Positions 16,263 to 25,219 of a DNA stretch of 64,000 bases are shown here, piece by piece. The position numbers were made by a program, and so were the translations under genes. Positions within the stretch are counted from its first letter, which is position 1, and the number at the start of each line of letters is the position of its first letter. The notes beneath the pieces are model-generated. The model saw only the letters and a list, made by a program, of their open reading frames with translations, ran no database searches and was not told where the DNA came from. The stretch is from Superficieibacter sp. HKU1 (GTDB lineage Bacteria > Pseudomonadota > Gammaproteobacteria > Enterobacterales > Enterobacteriaceae): the NCBI RefSeq assembly GCF_029319185.1, contig NZ_CP119754.1:4030001-4094000 (forward strand), written 5' to 3'.

Positions 16263-16937
16263 ATGATCGAGTCTGTACGATTATTGCGCCTGATGCAGCT
16301 TGCCAGCAGCAGCCTTCCGGTCGGCTCCTTTACCTGGTCACAGGGGCTGGAATGGGCGACAGAAGCGGGCTGGGTCGCCGATAGCAAGGCTTTTAAGCGC
16401 TGGCAGATCCAGCAGATGAAGCACAGCTTCTTTTGCGTGGATCTGCCCATTTTCGCCCGGCTGTACCACGCCTGTGCCGAAGAGGATATCGACCAGGCCC
16501 GACGCTGGACGGCGTACCTGCTGGCCTGCCGTGAGACGCGCGAGCTGCGGGAAGAGGAGCGCAATCGCGGCGCGGCCTTTACCCGCCTGGTAACCGACTG
16601 GGAGCCGCAATGTACCCCGGCCTGGCGCGCGCTGTTCGCGCAAAGCCAGCTGTGCGGGATGGCCTGGCTCGGCGTGCGCTGGCGGATCGATCTCAACGCA
16701 CTGGCGCTCAGTCTCGGCTATAGCTGGATCGAAAGTGCGGTGATGGCGGGCGTCAAACTGGTGCCGTTCGGCCAGCAGGCGGCGCAGCAGTTGATCCTGT
16801 CTCTGTCCGAGCACTATGCGGCAGGCATGGAAGAGGCGCTGTTGCGTGAGGAGGCTGATATTGGATCGGCCACGCCGCTGACCGCCATCGCTTCTGCACG
16901 CCATGAAACTCAATATTCGCGGTTGTTCCGTTCCTGA
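16263..16937 (+). CDS. ureF: Urease accessory protein UreF
   Basis: All-helical partner of UreD and UreG in the urease activation complex; 224 residues, opening LLRLMQLASSSLPVGSFTWSQ, the hallmark of the family. It starts at the base after the ureE stop codon and is 9 bases from ureG. Confidence 0.96.
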   Translation: MIESVRLLRLMQLASSSLPVGSFTWSQGLEWATEAGWVADSKAFKRWQIQQMKHSFFCVDLPIFARLYHACAEEDIDQARRWTAYLLACRETRELREEERNRGAAFTRLVTDWEPQCTPAWRALFAQSQLCGMAWLGVRWRIDLNALALSLGYSWIESAVMAGVKLVPFGQQAAQQLILSLSEHYAAGMEEALLREEADIGSATPLTAIASARHETQYSRLFRS

Positions 16938-16946
16938 GGAGAGAAC

Positions 16947-17564
16947 ATGTCACACACTAAACATCCGTTGCGCGTCGGCGTCGGCGGCCCGGTCGGGTCC
17001 GGCAAAACCGCGCTGCTGGAAGCCTTATGCAAGGCGATGCGTAATACCTATCAGCTGGCGGTCGTCACTAACGATATTTATACCAAAGAAGACCAGCGCA
17101 TCCTGACCGAAGCGGGCGCACTGGAGCCGGAGCGCATTGTCGGCGTGGAAACCGGCGGCTGTCCGCACACGGCGATCCGTGAAGATGCGTCGATGAATCT
17201 GGCGGCAGTGGAAGCGCTGAGCGAAAAATTCGGCAATCTGGATGTGATTTTCATTGAGAGCGGCGGCGATAACCTGAGCGCCACGTTCAGCCCGGAGCTG
17301 GCGGATCTGACGATTTACGTGATCGACGTGGCCGAAGGCGAGAAAATCCCGCGAAAAGGCGGACCAGGGATCACTAAGTCCGATTTTCTGGCGATCAACA
17401 AAACCGATCTCGCGCCGTATGTCGGAGCATCGCTGGAGGTGATGGAGCGCGATACGTTAAGAATGCGCGGCGAAAGACCGTGGACGTTCACCAACCTGAA
17501 AAGCGGCGACGGTCTGGCGAAGATTATTGCGTTTCTGGAAGATAAAGGGATGCTGAAGGGGTAA
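16947..17564 (+). CDS. ureG: Urease accessory GTPase UreG
   Basis: SIMIBI-class GTPase powering nickel insertion into urease. 205 residues with the P-loop GVGGPVGSGKT at the N-terminus, the metal-binding ETGGCPHTAIREDAS (CPH) motif, FIESGGDNLSATFSPELAD and the NKTDLAP guanine-specificity motif. Good AGGAGA site. Last gene of the operon; a BIME follows. Confidence 0.98.
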   Translation: MSHTKHPLRVGVGGPVGSGKTALLEALCKAMRNTYQLAVVTNDIYTKEDQRILTEAGALEPERIVGVETGGCPHTAIREDASMNLAAVEALSEKFGNLDVIFIESGGDNLSATFSPELADLTIYVIDVAEGEKIPRKGGPGITKSDFLAINKTDLAPYVGASLEVMERDTLRMRGERPWTFTNLKSGDGLAKIIAFLEDKGMLKG

Positions 17565-17575
17565 GGCTGGTCACA

Positions 17576-17680
17576 ATGCCCGGTGGCGCTGCGCTTACCG
17601 GGCCTACGATTATTATGTAAACCGCTGATATTGTAGATTTTGTAGGCCGGGTAAGGCGCAGCCGCCACCCGGCATTCCGC
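17576..17680. repeat. BIME: two REP elements between ureG and tsaD
   Basis: TGCCCGGTGGCGCTGCGCTT then ACCGGGCCTACG, and the inverted copy GTAGGCCGGGTAAGGCGCAG then CCGCCACCCGGCA. The convergent genes ureG and tsaD share this intergenic region, which may stabilise both 3' ends. It marks the right edge of the urease block. Confidence 0.85.
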
Positions 17681-17684
17681 CAGC

Positions 17685-18698
17685 TTACGCCGCAGGCAGT
17701 TCCGCCAGCGGCCAGCGCGGGCGCACGGTCACGCCGAGATCCGCCGTCGCTCCGGCTTTAAAACGCACCATGCCTGCATAGGCGATCATCGCGCCGTTAT
17801 CGGTACAAAACTCCGGTCGCGCATAAAACACCTCGCCGCGGCGCTTTTGCATCATCTCTGCCAGCTTCGCCCGCAGCGTGCGGTTGGCGCTGACGCCCCC
17901 CGCCATCACCAGACGTTTAAACCCGGTCTGATCCAGCGCGCGCTTGCACTTAATCATTAAGGTATCGACCACCGCATCTTCAAACGCGCGGGCGATATCG
18001 GCGCGGGTTTGATCGTCAGCGTCGTTATTACGAATCGTATTCGCAGCAAAGGTTTTCAGGCCGGAGAAGCTAAAATCCAGCCCCGGACGATCGGTCATCG
18101 GACGCGGGAACACAAAGCGCCCTTCCGTCCCCTGCGCGGCCATTTTTGACAGCATCGGACCGCCGGGGTAATCCAGCCCCAGCAGCTTAGCGGTTTTATC
18201 GAACGCTTCACCGGCGGCGTCATCAATCGACTCGCCCAGCAGTTCATACTGGCCGATACCGGTCACGCTGATAAGCTGGGTATGCCCGCCGGAAACCAGC
18301 AGCGCAACGAACGGGAATTCAGGCGGATTCTCTTCCAGCATCGGGGCCAGCAGATGCCCTTCCATATGATGAACCGCAATCGCCGGGACGTTCCAGGCAA
18401 AGGCCAGCGAGCGCCCCACGGTCGCACCAACCAGCAGCGCGCCAACCAGTCCTGGACCGGCGGTATACGCCACCGCATCAAGATCTTTTGCCGTCAGCCC
18501 GGCCTCTTTCAGCGCCACCTGAATCAGCGGCACGGTTTTACGCACATGGTCGCGGGAGGCCAGCTCCGGCACCACGCCGCCGTAGTCAGCGTGTAATTTC
18601 ACCTGACTATACAATTGGTTGGCTAACAGACCTTTTTCGTCGTCGTAAATGGCGATGCCGGTCTCATCGCAGGATGTTTCAATACCCAGTACACGCAT
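17685..18698 (-). CDS. tsaD: tRNA N6-adenosine threonylcarbamoyltransferase TsaD
   Basis: Transfers the threonylcarbamoyl group to A37 of ANN-decoding tRNAs together with TsaB and TsaE; essential in E. coli. 337 residues, with the metal-binding HHMEGHLLAP motif, the nucleotide-binding LVSGGHTQLI and GGVSANRTLR regions, and the start RVLGIETSCDETG of the ASKHA fold. It is divergent from rpsU, as in E. coli (ygjD/gcp). Confidence 0.98.
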   Translation of the reverse strand: MRVLGIETSCDETGIAIYDDEKGLLANQLYSQVKLHADYGGVVPELASRDHVRKTVPLIQVALKEAGLTAKDLDAVAYTAGPGLVGALLVGATVGRSLAFAWNVPAIAVHHMEGHLLAPMLEENPPEFPFVALLVSGGHTQLISVTGIGQYELLGESIDDAAGEAFDKTAKLLGLDYPGGPMLSKMAAQGTEGRFVFPRPMTDRPGLDFSFSGLKTFAANTIRNNDADDQTRADIARAFEDAVVDTLMIKCKRALDQTGFKRLVMAGGVSANRTLRAKLAEMMQKRRGEVFYARPEFCTDNGAMIAYAGMVRFKAGATADLGVTVRPRWPLAELPAA

Positions 18699-18834
18699 GG
18701 CTTGTTTTACCTCATTTCACTACCGCGCAGTGTAGGGCCAACACGGGGTGATGTAAAACTTTGTTCGCCGCAGCAGTCAGCCTCGTGTATACTCCTCTCC
18801 CTTATAAAAGTCCCTTTCAAAATCGCTTCGGTGC

Positions 18835-18864
18835 TTTACAAAGCAGCAGCATTTGCAGTAAAAT
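18835..18864 (+). promoter_or_regulatory. Promoter of the rpsU-dnaG-rpoD operon
   Basis: TTTACA (18835-18840) and TAAAAT (18859-18864) with an 18-base spacer, about 70 bases before rpsU. A second, weaker -10 (TATACT) lies near 18788. The E. coli operon likewise has tandem promoters here. Confidence 0.6.
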
Positions 18865-18895
18865 TCCGCACCATTTTGAAATAAGCTGGCGTTGA

Positions 18896-19150
<255 letters not shown>

Positions 19151-19196
19151 TGATTTGAGAGCCAACGCTCTCATCTGACAGACCGAGTTGTAGTTG

Positions 19197-19236
19197 TAAG
19201 GCCGTGCTTCCGGAAGGAATGCGCGGCTTATTTTCG
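19197..19236 (+). terminator. Internal terminator between rpsU and dnaG
   Basis: A hairpin with arms around AAGGCCGTGCTTCC and GGAATGCGCGGCTT followed by ATTTT. The E. coli operon has a partial terminator (T1) at this point that keeps primase expression low relative to S21. Confidence 0.7.
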
Positions 19237-19267
19237 TTTACGAGTTGGTAAAAATTGTACGGGGCTT

Positions 19268-21013
19268 ATGGCTGGACGAATCCCACGCGTATTTATCAAT
19301 GACCTGCTGGCGCGCACCGACATCGTCGATCTTATCGATGCGCGGGTGAAGCTCAAAAAGCAGGGCAAGAATTTTCATGCGTGCTGTCCGTTCCATAACG
19401 AAAAGACCCCCTCTTTCACCGTTAACGGTGATAAGCAGTTTTACCACTGCTTCGGCTGTGGTGCGCACGGCAATGCCATCGACTTTTTGATGAACTACGA
19501 CAAGCTCGAGTTCGTCGAAACCGTTGAAGAACTGGCCGCCATGCACAACCTGGAAATTCCGTATGAAGCAGGCAGCGGGCCCACGCAGATTGAGCGTCAT
19601 CAACGGCAGACCCTTTATCAGTTGATGGATGGCCTGAATGCGTTTTATCAGCAATCTCTTACGCATCCCGCCGCAGAACCCGCGCGTCAGTATCTGGAAA
19701 AACGTGGTTTAAGCAGTGACATCATTGCTCGATTTGCCGTCGGCTATGCACCGCCGGGCTGGGATAACGCGTTAAAGCGTTTTGGTGGCAACAGCGAAAA
19801 CCGCCAGTCGTTAACCGACGCGGGAATGCTGGTCACCAACGATCAGGGACGCAGTTACGACCGCTTTCGCGACCGGGTGATGTTCCCCATTCGTGACAAG
19901 CGTGGCCGGGTGATTGGTTTTGGTGGTCGCGTATTGGGTAACGATACGCCGAAATACCTGAACTCGCCGGAAACCGATATTTTCCATAAGGGCCGCCAGC
20001 TGTACGGCCTTTATGAAGCGTTACAGCACGCGGCGGAACCGCAGCGTTTGCTGGTGGTCGAAGGGTACATGGACGTGGTCGCGCTGGCGCAGTTTGACAT
20101 CAACTATGCCGTTGCGTCGCTGGGAACCTCCACCACCGCCGATCATATCCAGCTGCTGTTCCGTTCAACGCCGAACGTGATTTGCTGCTATGACGGCGAC
20201 CGGGCCGGACGCGATGCCGCGTGGCGCGCGCTGGAAACCGCGATGCCGTATATGACCGATGGCCGGCAGCTACGTTTTATGTTTCTGCCTGATGGTGAAG
20301 ATCCGGATACGCTGGTGCGTAAAGAGGGTAAAGAGGCGTTTGAAGCGCGTATGGAGCATGCCCAGCCGCTGTCAGCGTTTTTGTTTAATAACCTGTTACC
20401 GCAGGTCGATTTAAGCACCCCCGATGGCAGCACGCAGCTTGCGGCCCTCGCGCTACCGCTGATTAACCAGGTGCCGGGTGATGCGCATCGTATTCAGCTA
20501 CGCCAGACGCTGGGGCTGAAATTAGGTATTTTTGACGACGGCCAGCTTGATCGTTTAATGCCAAAACAGGCAGAAAGTGGCACGGTACGCGCGGCTCCTC
20601 AGCTAAAACGCACGACGATGCGTATACTAATAGGGCTGCTATTACAAAATCCGGATTTAGCTCCGCTGGTGCCGCCGCTGACCGGTCTTGATCAAAGTAA
20701 GCTGCCCGGGCTTGGCTTATTTGCCGAATTGGTCAACACTTGTTTGTCACAGCCTGGCCTGACCACTGGGCAACTTTTAGAACATTATCGTGGCACAAAT
20801 GAAGCTGCAACCCTTGAAAAACTGTCGATGTGGGACGATATAGCAGATAAAGAGATTGCAGAAAAAACGTTCACCGACTCGCTTAACCATATGTTTGATT
20901 CGTTGCTCAGGCTGCGTCAGGAAGAATTAATCGCTCGCGACCGCACGCATGGTCTGAACAGCGAAGAACGCCGGGAGTTCTGGGAAATCAGACAGGCCCT
21001 GGAAAAAAAATGA
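19268..21013 (+). CDS. dnaG: DNA primase
   Basis: Makes RNA primers for replication with the DnaB helicase. 581 residues, with an N-terminal zinc-binding domain (HACCPFHNEKTPSF and FYHCFGCGAHG), a TOPRIM core (VVEGYMDVVAL, CYDGDRAGRDAAWRA) and the C-terminal helicase-binding domain. It begins at ATG 19268 behind the T1 hairpin, with poor initiation signals as in E. coli. Confidence 0.99.
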   Translation: MAGRIPRVFINDLLARTDIVDLIDARVKLKKQGKNFHACCPFHNEKTPSFTVNGDKQFYHCFGCGAHGNAIDFLMNYDKLEFVETVEELAAMHNLEIPYEAGSGPTQIERHQRQTLYQLMDGLNAFYQQSLTHPAAEPARQYLEKRGLSSDIIARFAVGYAPPGWDNALKRFGGNSENRQSLTDAGMLVTNDQGRSYDRFRDRVMFPIRDKRGRVIGFGGRVLGNDTPKYLNSPETDIFHKGRQLYGLYEALQHAAEPQRLLVVEGYMDVVALAQFDINYAVASLGTSTTADHIQLLFRSTPNVICCYDGDRAGRDAAWRALETAMPYMTDGRQLRFMFLPDGEDPDTLVRKEGKEAFEARMEHAQPLSAFLFNNLLPQVDLSTPDGSTQLAALALPLINQVPGDAHRIQLRQTLGLKLGIFDDGQLDRLMPKQAESGTVRAAPQLKRTTMRILIGLLLQNPDLAPLVPPLTGLDQSKLPGLGLFAELVNTCLSQPGLTTGQLLEHYRGTNEAATLEKLSMWDDIADKEIAEKTFTDSLNHMFDSLLRLRQEELIARDRTHGLNSEERREFWEIRQALEKK

Positions 21014-21222
21014 ATTTAACGGCTTAAGTGCCGAATATCGTTCGGGTAGAACCCGACAGCCGCACTGAAGGGCAGCGGCAAAAATATAAGCAAGCCCTCA
21101 TTAAGTCATACAGGCCGTCGTTTCACCTGCCTCAGCGCAGCGTAAAAGATGAAATGTATTATGTTGGCGGTTCATTTCGCCGACCGACACCAACCTCATG
21201 AATTAAGTGTGGATACCGTCTT

Positions 21223-23064
21223 ATGGAGCAAAACCCGCAGTCACAGCTGAAGCTTCTTGTCCAACGTGGTAAGGAGCAAGGCTATCTGACCTATGCCGAG
21301 GTCAACGACCATCTGCCGGAAGATATCGTCGACTCAGATCAGATCGAAGACATCATCCAGATGATTAACGATATGGGTATTCAGGTGATGGAAGAAGCAC
21401 CGGATGCCGACGATCTGTTGCTTGCTGAAAACTCAAACAATACTGACGAAGATGCGGAAGAAGCGGCTGCGCAGGTTCTTTCCAGCGTTGAATCCGAAAT
21501 CGGGCGCACCACTGACCCGGTCCGCATGTACATGCGTGAAATGGGTACCGTTGAACTTCTGACCCGTGAAGGCGAAATTGACATCGCCAAGCGTATTGAA
21601 GACGGTATCAACCAGGTTCAGTGCTCCGTTGCTGAATATCCGGAAGCGATCACCTATCTGCTGGAGCAGTACGATCGCGTTGAAGCGGAAGAGGCTCGCC
21701 TTTCCGATCTGATTACCGGTTTTGTCGATCCGAACGCTGAGGAAGATCTGGCTCCGACGGCAACGCACGTCGGCTCTGAACTTTCCAGCGAAGAAATGGA
21801 TGACGAAGACGAAGACGAGGAAGAAGACGACGACAGCAGCGACGACGATAACAGCATCGATCCTGAGCTGGCGCGCGAGAAATTCGCTGAACTGCGCACG
21901 CAGTACATTGTCACCCGCGACACCATTAAGGCAAAAGGCCGCAGCAACGCCGCGTCACAGGAAGAGATCCTGAAACTGTCTGAAGTCTTTAAACAGTTCC
22001 GCCTGGTGCCAAAACAGTTCGATTACCTGGTTAACAGTATGCGCGTCATGATGGATCGCGTGCGTACCCAGGAACGTCTCATCATGAAGATGTGCGTCGA
22101 ACAGTGCAAAATGCCGAAGAAAAACTTCATCACCCTGTTCACCGGCAATGAAACCAGCGAAACCTGGTTCAACGCGGCTATCGCGATGAACAAGCCGTGG
22201 TCTGAGAAGCTGCACGATGTCTCTGATGAAGTGCATCGCAGCCTGCAAAAACTGCATCTGATTGAAGAAGAGACCGGCCTGACCATCGAGCAGGTGAAAG
22301 ACATCAACCGTCGCATGTCCATCGGTGAAGCGAAAGCCCGCCGTGCGAAGAAAGAGATGGTTGAAGCGAACTTACGTCTGGTTATTTCTATCGCGAAAAA
22401 ATACACCAACCGTGGCCTGCAATTCCTCGATCTGATCCAGGAAGGCAACATCGGTCTGATGAAAGCGGTCGATAAGTTTGAATATCGTCGTGGTTACAAG
22501 TTCTCCACCTACGCAACATGGTGGATCCGTCAGGCGATCACCCGCTCTATCGCGGACCAGGCGCGCACCATCCGTATTCCGGTGCATATGATTGAGACCA
22601 TCAACAAGCTCAACCGTATTTCTCGCCAGATGCTGCAAGAGATGGGCCGTGAGCCGACGCCGGAAGAGCTGGCCGAACGCATGCTGATGCCGGAAGACAA
22701 AATCCGTAAAGTGCTGAAAATCGCCAAAGAGCCTATCTCCATGGAAACGCCGATCGGCGACGATGAAGATTCGCATCTGGGTGATTTCATCGAGGATACC
22801 ACCCTCGAGCTGCCGCTGGATTCTGCAACTACCGAGAGCCTGCGTGCCGCCACGCACGATGTGCTGGCTGGCCTGACCGCCCGTGAAGCGAAAGTCCTGC
22901 GTATGCGTTTCGGTATCGATATGAACACCGATCACACGCTGGAAGAAGTGGGTAAACAGTTTGACGTTACCCGCGAACGTATCCGTCAGATCGAAGCCAA
23001 GGCGCTGCGTAAACTGCGCCACCCGAGCCGTTCTGAAGTGCTGCGTAGCTTCCTCGACGATTAA
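21223..23064 (+). CDS. rpoD: RNA polymerase primary sigma factor (sigma-70)
   Basis: Housekeeping sigma factor; 613 residues like E. coli. It shows region 1.1 at the N-terminus, an acidic stretch (MDDEDEDEEEDDDSSDDDN, about residues 190-208), region 2 with FSTYATWWIRQAITRSIADQ, and region 4 with VTRERIRQIEAKALRKLR. The 209-base dnaG-rpoD gap contains no further gene. A terminator follows 18 bases after the stop. Confidence 0.99.
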   Translation: MEQNPQSQLKLLVQRGKEQGYLTYAEVNDHLPEDIVDSDQIEDIIQMINDMGIQVMEEAPDADDLLLAENSNNTDEDAEEAAAQVLSSVESEIGRTTDPVRMYMREMGTVELLTREGEIDIAKRIEDGINQVQCSVAEYPEAITYLLEQYDRVEAEEARLSDLITGFVDPNAEEDLAPTATHVGSELSSEEMDDEDEDEEEDDDSSDDDNSIDPELAREKFAELRTQYIVTRDTIKAKGRSNAASQEEILKLSEVFKQFRLVPKQFDYLVNSMRVMMDRVRTQERLIMKMCVEQCKMPKKNFITLFTGNETSETWFNAAIAMNKPWSEKLHDVSDEVHRSLQKLHLIEEETGLTIEQVKDINRRMSIGEAKARRAKKEMVEANLRLVISIAKKYTNRGLQFLDLIQEGNIGLMKAVDKFEYRRGYKFSTYATWWIRQAITRSIADQARTIRIPVHMIETINKLNRISRQMLQEMGREPTPEELAERMLMPEDKIRKVLKIAKEPISMETPIGDDEDSHLGDFIEDTTLELPLDSATTESLRAATHDVLAGLTAREAKVLRMRFGIDMNTDHTLEEVGKQFDVTRERIRQIEAKALRKLRHPSRSEVLRSFLDD

Positions 23065-23082
23065 TCACTTCCGTCCTTCAAT

Positions 23083-23109
23083 AAAGCCCTCCTCGTGAGG
23101 GCTTTGTTT
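23083..23109 (+). terminator. Terminator of the rpsU-dnaG-rpoD operon
   Basis: Perfect 9-bp stem AAAGCCCTC / GAGGGCTTT with loop CTCGT, followed by GTTTTAA. Confidence 0.9.
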
Positions 23110-23124
23110 TAACTGGAGTTCTGT

Positions 23125-23688
23125 ATGCCGCAAGGATGTTATTCCCTCTCCGCCCTGCTCTGCGCGCTGGATAAAGGCGAGCAGGTTAAATACCTCTGGT
23201 TCTGGGGCCATCAGCCTTCCGCCAGCGGAGAAATCACCGCCTCCTGTTTCAGCCAGTGGTGGCAGGGTTCGCCTTTTACCTGCGACGGTGTCGTCTACGC
23301 GACGGCTGAACACTGGATGATGGCCGGGAAAGCGCGGCTGTTTGGTGATGACGCGACGCTCGGTAAAATTCTCCACGCCGTCACACCCGGTGAAGCCAAA
23401 AAGCTGGGCCGTCAGGTGACAGGCTTTGATGAGGCTCGCTGGCAGTCAGCCTGTTTCGATCTGGTCTGCGAAGGCAATTACCATAAGTTTGCCCGGCATC
23501 CGGCGCTGAAAACATTCTTGCTCAATACCCACTCCCGCGTACTGGTTGAAGCCAGTCCGGTAGATAAAATCTGGGGTATTGGGCTGGCGAAGGATCACCC
23601 TGACGCCGCGACGCCTTCCCGCTGGAAAGGCCAGAACCTGCTGGGATTTGCCCTGATGGCCGTGCGGGATCGTCTGGCGTCTGAGTAA
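23125..23688 (+). CDS. NADAR family protein (YbiA-like N-glycosidase)
   Basis: 187 residues with the NADAR signature: FSQWWQGSPFTCDGVVYATAEHWMMAGKA near residue 48, LLNTHSRVLVEASPVDKIWGIGL, and a C-terminal WKGQNLLGFALM. Studied YbiA proteins hydrolyse the N-glycosidic bond of early, reactive riboflavin intermediates; other NADAR proteins act on ADP-ribosyl modifications. The N-terminal 45 residues differ from E. coli YbiA, so a separate substrate is possible. GGAGTTCTGT precedes the ATG. It stands alone between rpoD and mug and is absent from this spot in E. coli K-12. Confidence 0.85.
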   Translation: MPQGCYSLSALLCALDKGEQVKYLWFWGHQPSASGEITASCFSQWWQGSPFTCDGVVYATAEHWMMAGKARLFGDDATLGKILHAVTPGEAKKLGRQVTGFDEARWQSACFDLVCEGNYHKFARHPALKTFLLNTHSRVLVEASPVDKIWGIGLAKDHPDAATPSRWKGQNLLGFALMAVRDRLASE

Positions 23689-23737
23689 TCGCGCTGGTTT
23701 CCTGCTTCATGTCGTTGTGAGGCAGGCAACCGCTTTC

Positions 23738-24244
23738 TTACATTCCCCGCGCGATTAACGCTTCATCCAGTTCACGATAAGCCTCGACCAGTTTATCCAG
23801 CGTCGCACGGTTCAGCCCGCTGGGATTGGGCAGCACCCAGACCTGCGTCGCCCCGATGGCGATCTGCTGTTTTCCCCACGCGGCCCCGCGCTGACTGAAC
23901 GCCTGCTCGAATGCCTGCTTGCCGAGGATCGCCAGCGCGTGAGGCTGATAATCTTCGATCTTTTTCACCAGCTCACGGCCGCCCGTGCGCAGTTCGTGAA
24001 GATTCACCTCACTCGCCTGAACGGTGGGCCGCTCCACCAGCATGGTAATACCGCAGCGCGTATCCAGCAGATGTTGTTCCTCTTCCGGTTTCAGCTGGCG
24101 CTCCGTAAACCCCGCCTGGTGAATCACTTTCCAGAAACGGTTGCCAGGATGGGCAAAATGAAACCCCGTATGCGCCGATGACTTGCCCGGATTAATGCCG
24201 CAGAACACCACCCGCAGCCCGGGTGCCAGGATATCGTTAATCAT
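23738..24244 (-). CDS. mug: G/U mismatch-specific DNA glycosylase
   Basis: Removes uracil or ethenocytosine mispaired with guanine. 168 residues, exactly the E. coli length. It carries FCGINPG (catalytic region) near residue 15 and the intercalating loop NPSGLNRATLDKL near the C-terminus. The ATG at 24244 has GGAGTAAGA in front; longer in-frame reading upstream has no homology. Convergent with the NADAR gene, divergent from tRNA-Ile2, as in E. coli. Confidence 0.96.
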   Translation of the reverse strand: MINDILAPGLRVVFCGINPGKSSAHTGFHFAHPGNRFWKVIHQAGFTERQLKPEEEQHLLDTRCGITMLVERPTVQASEVNLHELRTGGRELVKKIEDYQPHALAILGKQAFEQAFSQRGAAWGKQQIAIGATQVWVLPNPSGLNRATLDKLVEAYRELDEALIARGM

Positions 24245-24369
24245 TCTTACTCCGGATGAATAGATCGAAGTGAAAGTATAAGGGATTGAAAAGCCATTGT
24301 TTATAAAAACAGCAAGCGGGTGTTTATGGCTGGATTGCCTTGCCAAGTTACTTTATAATTCCCCGCCAC

Positions 24370-24445
24370 GGCCCCTTAGCTCAGTGGTTAGAGCAGGCGA
24401 CTCATAATCGCTTGGTCGCTGGTTCAAGTCCAGCAGGGGCCACCA
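24370..24445 (+). tRNA. ileX: tRNA-Ile2 with CAT anticodon (ileX)
   Basis: A 76-base cloverleaf from GGCCCCTTAGCTCAGTGGTT to GGGGCCACCA, with the CCA encoded. Acceptor GGCCCC pairs with GGGGCC, the anticodon loop is CTCATAA, and the T arm contains GGTTCAAGTCC. A CAT anticodon here is the AUA-reading isoleucine tRNA whose C34 is changed to lysidine by TilS, as for E. coli ileX at the same place after mug. Confidence 0.97.
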
Positions 24446-24453
24446 GATACAGC

Positions 24454-24489
24454 AAGGGCTGGAGAGAAATCTCCGGCCCTTTTGTTTTT
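24454..24489 (+). terminator. Terminator of tRNA-Ile2
   Basis: A 12-bp stem AAGGGCTGGAGA / TCTCCGGCCCTT (one T-G wobble) with a GAAA loop, followed by TTGTTTTT, 9 bases after the tRNA. Confidence 0.92.
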
Positions 24490-24515
24490 CTCCGGGGATA
24501 CGCCGGGGATATTCC

Positions 24516-24573
24516 ATAGAGGTAAAGACAGGTCTTTAGCATGACTTGATGCGACTAAAAAGCTAACCTCTAT
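24516..24573. repeat. Inverted repeat at the start of the accessory insert
   Basis: ATAGAGGT (24516-24523) and ACCTCTAT (24566-24573) bracket 42 bases containing a smaller hairpin (AAAGAC-AGG-TCTTT). This lies just past the tRNA terminator. It may be a structured RNA, a regulatory site or the scar of an integrated element. I see no copy of the tRNA 3' end downstream that would prove an attachment site. Confidence 0.35.
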
Positions 24574-24599
24574 AACCACACTTTTTAGATGATTAACTC

Positions 24600-24815
24600 A
24601 TGAGTCGACGTCGCCCAACACCGCAGGAATTGTATTACCAGGCAATTGAGAAGCAGCAAGAGCGCGAAAGATATAATCAGTTTTTACAAGATAATGGTTA
24701 TGAAAACACGCCTCATAACGCGCATCTTTACGCGAACGGAAGGGGTTACGTTGGGATGAAAGCAAGGGACACCATTGAGATGTTGGCTGGCTCGTTACCG
24801 TACATGTACGATTAA
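24600..24815 (+). CDS. Small hypothetical protein beside tRNA-Ile2
   Basis: 71 residues, starting MSRRRPTPQELYYQAIEKQQ, hydrophilic, rich in Gln, Tyr and Arg, with a predicted N-terminal helix and no membrane segment. I do not recognise the family. There is no clear ribosome binding site, but the frame is open from an ATG through a TAA and the base composition is lower in GC than the backbone genes. It sits between the tRNA and the BrnT/BrnA pair, in what looks like an accessory insert, so it may be a remnant of a mobile element. Confidence 0.45.
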   Translation: MSRRRPTPQELYYQAIEKQQERERYNQFLQDNGYENTPHNAHLYANGRGYVGMKARDTIEMLAGSLPYMYD

Positions 24816-24900
24816 TCGCGCGGTGAGATAAAGCATCGGTAGCGACGCAAGCAGATAGAAACATCAGAGAACTGAGTGGATGCCAACAGGCATTTGCCTA

Positions 24901-24930
24901 TTGCTTTTCCATTTATTGTACATACAATAA
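24901..24930 (+). promoter_or_regulatory. brnTA promoter with perfect palindromic operator
   Basis: TTGCTT (24901-24906) and TACAAT (24923-24928), 16 bases apart, predict transcription starting at or next to the A of the brnT ATG (24935). The -10 lies inside a perfect inverted repeat TTATTGTA-CA-TACAATAA (24913-24930). The antitoxin BrnA is known to repress its own operon, so this is the likely BrnA operator. Confidence 0.65.
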
Positions 24931-24934
24931 TTAT

Positions 24935-25219
24935 ATGAAAATCACATTCGATCCAGGCAAGGATAGGATTAACCAGAACAAGCATGGATACTCTCTCGCG
25001 GATGCGGAGCGGCTTGACTGGGAAAATATGGTTATCTTTGAGGATGACCGTTTTGATTACGGAGAGATTCGTTTCGTGGGGCTGACCTATGGAATAGCAT
25101 ACCTCGGAAACAGAATGTTTTCGGTTTGCTTCACCGAATCCAATGATTTTGCAGTCTGTAGGATTATCAGCCTGCGCCTCGCAACCAGACAGGAGATGAG
25201 ACGATATGCCGAAACTTAA
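24935..25219 (+). CDS. brnT: BrnT family toxin (type II toxin-antitoxin)
   Basis: 94 residues of the BrnT family, RelE-fold ribonucleases that stop translation. Family features are MKITFDPGKDRINQNKHGYS (the FDPxKxxxNxxKHG head), an EDDRFDYGEIRFVGL centre and a C-terminal RIISLRLATRQEMRRYAE (the R-x-ISaR-A-xxxE-xRYxE tail). The operon order toxin then antitoxin, with 14 bases of overlap into brnA, is standard for brnTA. No ribosome binding site precedes the ATG; the promoter position suggests a leaderless mRNA. Confidence 0.9.
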   Translation: MKITFDPGKDRINQNKHGYSLADAERLDWENMVIFEDDRFDYGEIRFVGLTYGIAYLGNRMFSVCFTESNDFAVCRIISLRLATRQEMRRYAET

